Source: an uncultured Bacteroidales bacterium (GTDB lineage: Bacteria > Bacteroidota > Bacteroidia > Bacteroidales > Paludibacteraceae). From it: a DNA stretch of 64,000 bases. The stretch is taken from contig CADCEV010000005.1 of the NCBI GenBank assembly GCA_902800525.1, positions 62,001-126,000 of the forward strand, read 5' to 3'. The position numbers and the translations under genes are program-made. The notes below the pieces were generated by a model. It ran no database searches and was not told the DNA's origin. It worked only from the letters and a program-made list of their open reading frames with translations. This document shows, piece by piece, positions 50,566-59,400 of this stretch (positions are counted from its first letter, which is position 1; every line of letters begins with the position of its first letter).

Positions 50566-52095
50566 TTAATTCAATCTTACCATGACGGAGATAACTTGTC
50601 CGGCAGTATTCTCTCCTTCGCGGAAAACAACGGCTTTGCCTTTATTCTCACCTGAGACATAGATATAGATATTCAGCGTTGTGCCATCCGTCAACATGAG
50701 AGATGATTTGAACGATTGCGTATTGGGATCGTAGCTGATAGAACCGCTCTTGCCGGGAACAATCTTCATCAGATATTCAGCCAAAGCGCTGTAATCAATG
50801 GTCACTTCCTCGGCGGCATCTTTCGATAGGTCGCAGATATAGAACGAACTCGGCAGCGGGTTTTGCGGGTCGTCTACGGAATAGGCTATGCCGTCATAAT
50901 AATTATTCTCATCGCCGGGATAGTGTGCAGGCAGCACACGTTTGGCAACGGTCTTGGCTATCGGGTCAACAGAATAGATGGCATTGCCTTGCCACCACGT
51001 CATGACAGACGTTTTATAAGGTCTCTTGAACGGGTATGTGGCAGTGGGAGTCCATAATATCTGTTGAAGTGATTCGGCCGTTGTTTTACCCAAATTAACA
51101 AGTACATCTGTTGCAATCCACATATCCTGTGGATCTGTGATATGCTCAATGGCTAATAACGCAGCATCTGTGACATACATATCTTCGGTATATTTGAAAC
51201 CGATAGCATATAATGTATTGTTTATGCTGACCAAATGGAAATTGCCATAGGGCTCTTTCCCTTCTTCTGTTTTGGACCAAACCAATTGGGTTTCACCCGG
51301 CTTGTCAGGAAAAATGAATGCGCCCTGTTCGTAGATAATAGAGCCGAATATGCCACGGCTGTCGGGGAGCAGACATTCAGCTGGTTGCGTACTGTTAAGC
51401 ATATTCACTACATTCAGGTAGTCGCCTTTGTCCTCCAATTTATAGACTCTTCCGTAATAATCATCCAAGCCACCCATAGAAGGGCATGTGAACAAGTCTT
51501 TGCCCATTATTTCCACTTCGCCATACACATCGCTCTGGCGCCAATAGCCACGACCACGTTGCGGGCGACCTTGTTCGCGTGACCACTCAAAGAGTGCACC
51601 ATCAGACCTGCGGACAAGGAAATTCGACTCAAACCCAGCGTGCATCAAATTACGAATCTGTCCTTTAAGTGGCTCTTTGACTTCATCTATACCCGGGTAG
51701 TCGTACTCGCAGTTGACGAGCCAGAGCCATTCGTTACCAATCGCGTAGATGTACTGCGCTTTGAGGCGCATGTTCGCCTTGATCATATCCACGATTTCAC
51801 CGTTACCGACCACCTCGATGGTATAGTGTACTTCTACCAACGTGCCATCCTCGGAAACCGTAAAAATAGGATTGGAGATATTATACTCCGGATCTCCCTC
51901 ATCCATCAATGCCGCAGGCATGCGCGCCGGTGCGTTCTGTTGATTGCTACCATCTGAAGCTAACGCCAGTGCTTTTGCACCTGCGATATCCATCCGCTTG
52001 AACTGCATGGAGCTGACTTTGCCACCTCCATTTTCGCAAGAGACGAGCATTCCGATTGCTGCAATCAGCAATGCTAAAATTGAGTACTTTCTCAT
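50566..52095 (-). CDS. Lipoprotein, 509 aa, paralogue of its neighbour
   Basis: The lipobox is LVSC (Cys 20) followed by ENGGGK. Like the downstream copy, it begins its mature part with SSMQFKRMDIAGAKALALAS, has the strand NEWLWLVNCEYDYPGIDEVK, and ends ENKGKAVVFREGENTAGQVI plus SVMVRLN. Overall divergence is considerable, so the duplication is not recent. The function is unknown; a surface-exposed or periplasmic lipoprotein is inferred. No clear promoter was found in the 63 bp before it and the hairpin at 52112-52135; it may be read from the promoter at 52349. Confidence 0.68.
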   Translation of the reverse strand: MRKYSILALLIAAIGMLVSCENGGGKVSSMQFKRMDIAGAKALALASDGSNQQNAPARMPAALMDEGDPEYNISNPIFTVSEDGTLVEVHYTIEVVGNGEIVDMIKANMRLKAQYIYAIGNEWLWLVNCEYDYPGIDEVKEPLKGQIRNLMHAGFESNFLVRRSDGALFEWSREQGRPQRGRGYWRQSDVYGEVEIMGKDLFTCPSMGGLDDYYGRVYKLEDKGDYLNVVNMLNSTQPAECLLPDSRGIFGSIIYEQGAFIFPDKPGETQLVWSKTEEGKEPYGNFHLVSINNTLYAIGFKYTEDMYVTDAALLAIEHITDPQDMWIATDVLVNLGKTTAESLQQILWTPTATYPFKRPYKTSVMTWWQGNAIYSVDPIAKTVAKRVLPAHYPGDENNYYDGIAYSVDDPQNPLPSSFYICDLSKDAAEEVTIDYSALAEYLMKIVPGKSGSISYDPNTQSFKSSLMLTDGTTLNIYIYVSGENKGKAVVFREGENTAGQVISVMVRLN

Positions 52096-52158
52096 AATTG
52101 TATTATTTGGTTCCGGCTCTTACACCTTTGCCGGTCTTGGTTTTTGCATATATACATG

Positions 52159-52197
52159 AAAAAGCGCGGGCTTTCTTCGCGCAACGCTTTGCGCTTT
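52159..52197 (-). terminator. Terminator after the 33-codon gene
   Basis: Stem AAAGCGC/GCGCTTT around a GC-rich loop, ending in TTTTT on the minus strand. It closes the small transcription unit starting at 52349. Confidence 0.6.
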
Positions 52198-52205
52198 ATG
52201 ATCGG

Positions 52206-52307
52206 TCAAGATTGGCCGATATTTTTCTGTACATTATGCATGCGCTGCATAAAACGAGTAGCGTCCTCACCATATAAAATCGGGGTTTCTGCAATAGGTC
52301 GTGCCAT
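52206..52307 (-). CDS. 33-aa protein, probably truncated antitoxin-like gene
   Basis: The reading frame is MARPIAETPILYGEDATRFM then QRMHNVQKNIGQS and a stop. AAGGAG lies 11 bp before the ATG, a good promoter is at 52349-52380 and a terminator at 52159-52197. The opening resembles small Bacteroidota proteins beginning MxRPIxxTPxLxGxDAxRF that, as I recall, often precede an acetyltransferase gene in a toxin-antitoxin-like pair. Those are usually longer (50-60 aa), and no partner gene is here, so this is likely a truncated relic. It is too short for normal gene calling. Confidence 0.55.
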   Translation of the reverse strand: MARPIAETPILYGEDATRFMQRMHNVQKNIGQS

Positions 52308-52348
52308 AGTTTTGGTCTCCTTTTTAGTTATCTTTGCAAATTTGACTG

Positions 52349-52380
52349 CAAAGATACTATTTTTTTTTGAGTCATACAAA
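52349..52380 (-). promoter_or_regulatory. Promoter of the 33-codon gene
   Basis: Minus-strand TTTGTA, 18 bp, TATCTTTG, with a leader of about 35 nt including AAGGAG. Confidence 0.7.
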
Positions 52381-52402
52381 TAAAAGTACTATTTTTGTGT
52401 AA

Positions 52403-52454
52403 TTTTACACATTTTCGGCACTATATTTTGTGATTTTTACACATTTTCGGCACT
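52403..52454. repeat. Two direct repeats of TTTTACACATTTTCGGCACT
   Basis: Copies at 52403-52422 and 52435-52454, exact over 20 bp. In inverted form they contain the GCCGAAAATGTG core found at 47163-47210. They lie just upstream of the 33-codon gene's promoter. Confidence 0.75.
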
Positions 52455-52456
52455 CA

Positions 52457-52747
52457 CGCCCCGAGCAGAAAACGAAGAGGGAAGGACGCGCTCGCGGAAC
52501 TCACGCGCACAGAGATGAACTTGACAAAGACCCTACAGTGAGGTCGCGGGGAGGTCGCGGGGATATCGCGGGTTCAACAGGTAATTGTTAATTGACGATT
52601 AGACGATTGACGATTTTATGATTATTCTTAGCCCCGTGGGTACGATTTTTTCACGAAGGGCACAAAGGGAACGAAGAACCAACCGCGAGTACGAGTTACT
52701 TTTCCCGGTAGTTGATTTTTAGTAAATAAACCAAGATAAACCTAAAT
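52457..52747. other. Non-coding accessory spacer
   Basis: No gene is supported. It contains tandem GAGGTCGCGGGGAGGTCGCG units (52541-52571), a TTGACGATT repeat (52589-52615), a CACGAAGGGCACAAAGGGAA stretch, and a GTAGTTGATTTTTAGTAAAT block (52709-52728) resembling 21665-21683. Confidence 0.55.
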
Positions 52748-52835
52748 GGCGGACGGCGGACAAGCGGACACCCTTACTCACACACGCGTGTGGGTGTATG
52801 TATTTTACAGAAAGGGTGTCCGCACGTCCGCCCGG
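52748..52835. repeat. Inverted-repeat element, copy A (GCGGAC arms)
   Basis: The left arm has three GCGGAC units then ACACCCTT. The centre is CTCACACACGCGTGTGGGTG followed by TATGTATTTTACAG. The right arm is AAGGGTGT then two GTCCGC units. The arms pair over about 20 bp. The centre is nearly identical in copy B, while the arms differ in a compensating way. Confidence 0.82.
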
Positions 52836-53147
52836 TCTACCCTTTTCCCTCTATATTCCTCTACCGTTTTCGTTTGGATCGTGGTAGTGACTTTGTTTCT
52901 ACTTTCATTTTGTTTATATTGTTTGAATTTGTTTAATTTTTTATCAATTATCCGGAGGCTTCCTCTCCAAATCGTATCGATTACCCTCCCCTTACGGGTC
53001 AATCCCGCGACCATCTCGCGACCATTACGGACGTCTACGTCACGTCTCTTTCCTCTCTTTTTCCCTTTCCTCATCTCCGTCCAATATTGCCGGATCTTAT
53101 CCGGCTATCCCTTCTTGATAGTTCCGCCGATTGCCAATCGGCATTCA
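52836..53147. other. Non-coding DNA between elements A and B
   Basis: Open frames of 89 and 135 codons cross it but lack initiation signals and look like chance. It holds an inverted counterpart of the GGTCGCG tandem repeat (CGCGACCATCTCGCGACCAT, 53007-53026) and two small hairpins, GCCGGAT-CTT-ATCCGGC (53088-53104 area) and GCCGATTG-CCAATCGGC (53125-53141 area). Confidence 0.55.
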
Positions 53148-53254
53148 GGCTGACGGCTGACAGGCTGACACCCTTTTTTATAAACTAAACTCACACACGC
53201 GTGCGGGTGTATGTATTTTACGGAAAGGGTGTCAGCCGTCAGCCTGTCAGCCCG
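53148..53254. repeat. Inverted-repeat element, copy B (GCTGAC arms)
   Basis: The left arm has three GGCTGAC units then ACACCCTTTT. The centre is ACTCACACACGCGTGCGGGT followed by GTATGTATTTTACGG. The right arm is AAAGGGTGT then three GTCAGCC units. The arms pair over more than 25 bp. Compared with copy A the unit changes from GCGGAC to GCTGAC on the left and from GTCCGC to GTCAGC on the right, so pairing is kept. Confidence 0.85.
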
Positions 53255-53320
53255 ATTTTTTTCGCAGCATATTAATATTGCACTAATTTGCTATTTTTTT
53301 ATCGGACAGTAATAATAAAG

Positions 53321-53354
53321 AAACAGGCACCGACCATTGCGGTGGTGCCTGTTT
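53321..53354 (-). terminator. Terminator after the 2327-aa gene
   Basis: Stem AAACAGGCACC/GGTGCCTGTTT, 11 bp, perfect, followed on the minus strand by CTTTATTATT. Confidence 0.87.
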
Positions 53355-53426
53355 ACATGTTACGTTGCTCTTTGGGATAACCAATTGAGCAGAGATTTTG
53401 TACTTGGGACATTGTTCCTTTGTCCT

Positions 53427-56400
53427 TTATTTGGCTTCTTGACCTGTTAAGGTATATACCTTCTCCCCGCGAAGGATGAGGATTTGTCCGTCAATGAGCA
53501 CCTTGGTACATGGTACTTGGTCACGTTGTACATTCTCCAAGCCTTGCTCTGCGCTACGACGATCCACCACGTTGGAGCGTCCTGTGAGGTTAGCCGCAGG
53601 AACTCTATTGGTGTTCGTTGCAGGAGCGTTAGCCGCAGCGGGAAGGACATACTCAATCGCATAGTACGGCAGGTTGTCATCCGGTGTCTGGTCGGTGTAC
53701 GAAGTATTGGATGCTGCCACGGTAGCTATCTGTGCGAGCGAAGCGGGTGTAGCGCCTCGTAGGATGTTGTACGACGCAATCGATGCTCCTTCGTAGGCAT
53801 TCCAGATAAGGTTGAAAGTGCCGTCCATGACCCCTCGGCTGATGGTGAGGTGTACAGTCTTGTGGATAGCGGAAGCCGGTGACTCATTGCCGCTCTCTGT
53901 CACACCGGTGATACGATAGCGCTCGGCTTTCTGCGTAGCGTCGGAGTTGGCGTCCGTGAAGGAACCGGAAGAAGCCGCCGAACCGATATACTCGAACTCA
54001 TTGAGCATCGCGCCTTCCTTATAGACGTTGATCGTTGCGAAGGTAGCTACGTTGCTCCATGAGACTTGATTATGCCCGTCGGCATCGGTCGTCACGAGCG
54101 TCAGCGTCGGTATGTTCGTGGACGGCTTGACGGTCACAATGCCCTCATAAGACCCTTGACAACCGGTAGGTGTCGTGAAGACAAATTTCAGTTGCACCGT
54201 CTCGTCGCAGAGCGATGTCTTGCCGCTCACCTGTTGTGCCGTAATAGACAGCCCATTCGCCGTCAGACGCTTGTCGTAGTAAATCATGACACCGATATAG
54301 AGCACACCGTTTGCGTCCACTTCGTGCCACTCGTCGTCGTCATTAATCTTCGCGTACCACATGCCCGTTACACCTTCGGGTACCTCCGCCGTAGCCGGTG
54401 TACCTTCGTACAACTCGTTCGACACATAAACCGGCAGTTCATACGGATCTTCTATGTCTATTGTGTCCGTATAGACCATGCTTCCCAAGGTAAGCGTAAC
54501 ACCTTTTTTGCCACCTGTCTGCCAATAAACGGTGTACGGACCAAAGCCGCTGCCGTCCTTGACTACAGCGCCGTCGAAGTCCCAGACAGGTGCGTCGGTT
54601 GTCTCCGCACCGTGATACGAGATACTCGTGTAGTACCATGCGCAGGCGGAGTGCTCCAACTCTATCGGATTGCGCTCCACGGGAACGGTGAGCGTCGGTG
54701 AGAAGAGCGACATTTTGTTCTGGTTGTCGATGGCTTGCAAGGCTATCTCGTACGTGCCGTTGGAGAGTGCCGACATCGGAATGAGGAACCGCGTGGCGTT
54801 GATGTAGTTATAGCCGGGGATATACATTGCTTGGTCGTTTCCGCCGTTCTGCGGGCTAAACAGATACGTACTTGCCCCCTGTAACTTCATACTCAGGTTA
54901 TAGCGCATCAGCACCGCCGGTGTGTGGTCATCGACTGCTGCATCCCAGGTCAGCAACAAACCGGCCTCCGTCATCGTTGCTTGGATATTTGTCGGCGCAG
55001 CCGGACGCTCGTCCGCTACAGCTATAACCGGATAGAGTTGCTCATTGGCGTACAAATAATGTTTGCCTTGTGCCAAGTACAGATCCTTGACACCCGATAG
55101 GTTGACTGTCTCTGTGGCTTCCGGTATCAGCATTCCGTGGTTTAACAAGCCTTCCGCACCCATATACCATACATAGATGTCGAACACCGTCTCAATCTCT
55201 GACGGCATAGGAGACACAATATCCAAGTAACCGTTGTTGTCCACATCCGAGAGTACAAACTCATCATTGTATAAGTGCTTATGGGTACTGTTGGGCAATA
55301 CCTCTTTGGTAAAGCTCTGGTTGCCATTGTTCCAAAGGACGTAGCTGCACAATTCCCGATCCGTATTATTATCATCTACTTCTTCAATAGCAATCAAATC
55401 CGGATAACCGTCGCCGTTCAAGTCCTCCAATGCCGTGAACGTAGTTATCTGGATGGCCTCCGGGAACGGAATGTTATGCTGCTCATAGACGCCATTACCG
55501 CGGTTGTAGAATACCGGTAATTCCGTTTCCGTGTTCGAACTGGTTCGGTACCCGAGTCCTGCTATGTCTGCAAATCCGTCGTGGTCGAAGTCTTTGATGA
55601 ATATATATTGATTCCCTTGCTGTAGCATTTTGTGGAACTGATTCGCATCGCCGATGATGGTAAAGTCCTCGTTTCCAATGGTACCATCGTCGTTGAAGTG
55701 GATGATCTTCGTCTCTATGTCCTTGCCGTTAGGAGCTGTCGTATTCAGCACACATTCCTCGAAGCCGACATGCTGCATATCACTCTTGAGTGAGAAATAA
55801 TTATACGTTGTATAATTGGTATAACGATATCCCAAGAAGTACGGCAGACGCTCATTATCGTATTCCTTGGCTGTCAGTGCCGATGCTGCCGGGTCATGGA
55901 GCAAGTGGGCGTACGATTGCCCTGATCTCGAATAGATATGATACAACAAGTCCACATGTCCGTCTCTATTCCAGTCGTACCAACGTACATATTCCGGACT
56001 CGTTGATTCGCCGTCCGCTAACAAGCCGGAGTTCCACATACCGACTGCCTGCTTGAAGAGCTCCGTGGTGTCGCCTTCATAAACAACGGTATTGAGACCA
56101 TCCAAGAGACCATCGTAGGTGTAGTCCACCAACGGATAGCGGAGAATATTTTTCTGTACGTCAGTCAATGCAATTGCCGAGTCCACTGCTGCCGGTGTTA
56201 CGGACAACACCACGGATGCGGAATCTTTCGCTCCGTCCGGCATGGTCACGATATGTGTGATGGTCTTGTAACCACCTGTCGGGAAGCGGAGCACGAGGTA
56301 CGTACTATCTTTTACCAGTTCACCGTCTTCGTAACGCCAGCTGTGCGTATAACCTTCCGGTATGGCCGTATAGTGCACCTCTACCGTCTCGTTCAGACTA

Positions 56401-59400
56401 ATCCGGCTGCGCGAGAGACTGATTGCTACCGGCACTGCCGTGTGCGCGACGGTAGCTTCTTCCGACCATACCGAACCTGCATGTTGCGCGTCGATGGCTT
56501 GCACCGCTACATAAACGGTTGCAGGCGCATAGGTACGCAAATCGATGGTATAGGAGTGTGCTTTGCCCATATTGCCGTCCAGGCAGTTACGGCGTGTACC
56601 GTCTGCGTTCGCATGCGCCGCAAGGATGTCATTGCCGCCGGCCGTCGTGCCGATACGAAGTGCATAGGTCAAATCGGCTTGTGCGGTATGGCTGTCGGAA
56701 CCGTTGCCCCAGGTAACTGTCAGCAGACCATTGTTGTACTGCAGACTCGGAGCTGCCGGTGCTGTCGGACGCTCATTCGCAGCCACTGCCGGAACAGGAT
56801 ATATTTCGGTTGTTCCGTTAGCTAAGGCTATATCAGTATAATCATATGTGTACCACACGCGTGTCGTACCATTACCATCCAAATCCTCCGCATTGAGGTG
56901 CAGCCGATACGAGTTACGCGGATAACGGAGTACACTACCGTTATTTTGCACCCATACGGTAAGATTAGATGACCATCCACTTGGGAACTCCGGTTCATAG
57001 AGTTTCTGCGGAGCGGCAAAGGTATTGTTTGCACTACCGCGAAGCCATACTACTTCCGGCATTTCCGCGTAGTTAGCAGTATAAGTATCGCCACAAGTCT
57101 TACATGGAGGAGTCAGTACTAAGTTGCCGCGAATAGCCAAGAGGTCGTAATAGCCGTCGCCATCTATATCTTGACACGTCGAGAACCACAACGGATTGTC
57201 TGTGCCATAGTTCTGCTCGTTCTGCTTGGTGAAATGTCCCTGACCGTCATTAATAAAATAGCAGGTATAAGAAACGTTGCTGTTGTAGAACGCCGAGAAA
57301 GTTACTAACAAATCTATATCGCCGTCTTTATCGAAGTCCTTGCAATAAACAACATCATCCACCATTCCGGTGCTTTGCAATGCCGTGGTCACATAGTCCT
57401 GCGTCGTCGGGTTGTAGATAGCTACCGTCAGTGCTTCGCTCGGCAGCACAAAATCCGTCAGGCCGTCGTTATTGAGGTCGGTCAGAATAACATGTGCACC
57501 CATCGACTTCCATTCCCACTGACCATTGCCTTTGTTGATATAGAGCATGCCGGTTTTTTCGTTCACCAAGTCCGTGAGACCGTCGCCGTTCAAGTCGATA
57601 GCCGTCATCGGCAAGTCAAACCGGTTGCCGATACTTGGCGCTTGGCGCACACCGGCTTGCGACGGAGTTGAACTCACAAACTTCATGGCCTCAATACTGA
57701 ACGAACCGTCTGCCGACTGATAAGCGATCTGTCCGTAAGGCGAAGGTGTGTTGTTCTTCAAGAGCAGATAATCTAATCGACCGTCATTGTTCAGGTCTAA
57801 ATTGGTAATCGCGAATGCTCCGAGTTCCAACGAATAAGCATCGTTTTGGCTCATCCATAACTGCGTAGCGGTGGCGAACTCTGGCTTGCCGTCTCGGTTC
57901 ACATCTTCAATATTCAGGATACGGGTGTCGGCCGAGTATCCTAATGAATCTACAAACGTATATTGAACCATCGTATCCTGCGGCATAAAGCCCTCCGCAA
58001 GAGAGGTTGTGCTAACGATACTCAAGTCCTCCTTATTTGTAACTATCCATTCAACGGAAGAAATTTGTTCTTCTACATGATAACTCTTGACGCTCAGATT
58101 TGCCACTTGCTTCTTGCCGTCGCCGTTGAAGTCATATACCGCCTGTGCGTCCGGCATCGTCAGATACACCATGTTCTCGCGGTTCGTGCCGTTCTTTTGA
58201 TAGAGCAGATAGCCGTCCTTAAGACCCCATAGTTCGTTGCCGTTTATTCTTCGTTTTCCATATTGTCCGTAAACCACTAATGTATCACCATTCTGTATCT
58301 GTGCTGTGTGGAAGAAGGGCGTTCCGTTTAAACCTAAAGAATGAAGTATCTTAAGTGCTGCTCCGTTATTTGCATAAGCCGAATCATTCAGATAGAACGA
58401 TAAGGTACCGTCTTCGTCTATATGGGATGCCATGATATACGTGGAAATACCCTTCACCGCATAGAACTCGCCTTCCTGTACTTGGGTTGAGCGCCATTGT
58501 TCTAATGTCAGTATATCCGGATTATTCCAGTCTATATCATACACCGCTTTGATCGTCACGTCCTCCGTGATATTGGTTAACTCGTGATCCCATCCAACGA
58601 AAACATAAAATTTCTCTATCGGTGCCTCAGGGGCAGTTACATTGCCGCCTGCGAGCACACGGCTCTTTTGCAGCACATTGCCGTCAATGCCCACAAACGT
58701 AACCGTTACATACCCGGCTACCTCTTCATAGACCGGATGCACCTCGATAAACGGATTGTCTCCACCGAGGTTGGTAAGACTTGTGTCCCAGCCGATGAAC
58801 TGATAACCCGTTTCTGTCATGTCCTTAGGAGCGGTAGCATTGCCGCCGCGCGCTACTGTCTCGCGCTTAATCTCCTCGCCATGAATGTTATAGAAAATAA
58901 CGGTATATTCCGTCAACTGGCGGCACTCTATGCGATAAGCACATATTTGATAACTTGCATCCGGCATATCCCAACGCAGGGAGTCGGTGTATCCTGTCCA
59001 ATGCACATACAATCCGTCTTGTTCTACCACTCCACTGCTCCATGTAGCGGCTGCCAGATTAGCAGCGTTACTCTCATAACGACATAGAATAGTCAAATTA
59101 TTAAAGGGCTCTGCAGCTTTGAGACACTGGTAACCGCTATAGATAAGAAGTCTGTTTTGATATGTCACCCCGTCTATCACTATAGGGTCTTCACCTATGC
59201 CCCCGCCTTCATAATAGTCGCTATAGATAGTATAGTCGCCCTTGGTAGCTTGCGGCACTCTCCACGTGCCATATTGCTCACTCCATTCGTCGATGGTGTA
59301 ATTCAGTAAATTCCGATGAACAGGATGAATTTCCAGATCCGCGAGTACATCGGTAAACTCCTGATCCCAACCGCCGAAACACTCGTCGTCTATTAGGGGA

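Noticed and set aside
52541-52571. Possible CRISPR-like array from GGTCGCG units
   Set aside because: Units are about 11 bp with no spacers of regular length and no cas genes nearby.
52805-53074. 89-codon minus-strand frame between elements A and B
   Set aside because: Low-complexity Lys/Arg sequence ending in the repeat arm; no promoter or similarity recognised.
52746-53153. 135-codon plus-strand frame over inverted-repeat element A
   Set aside because: Its start lies within the repeat arm and no initiation signal is present; the hydrophobic content reflects T-rich DNA.
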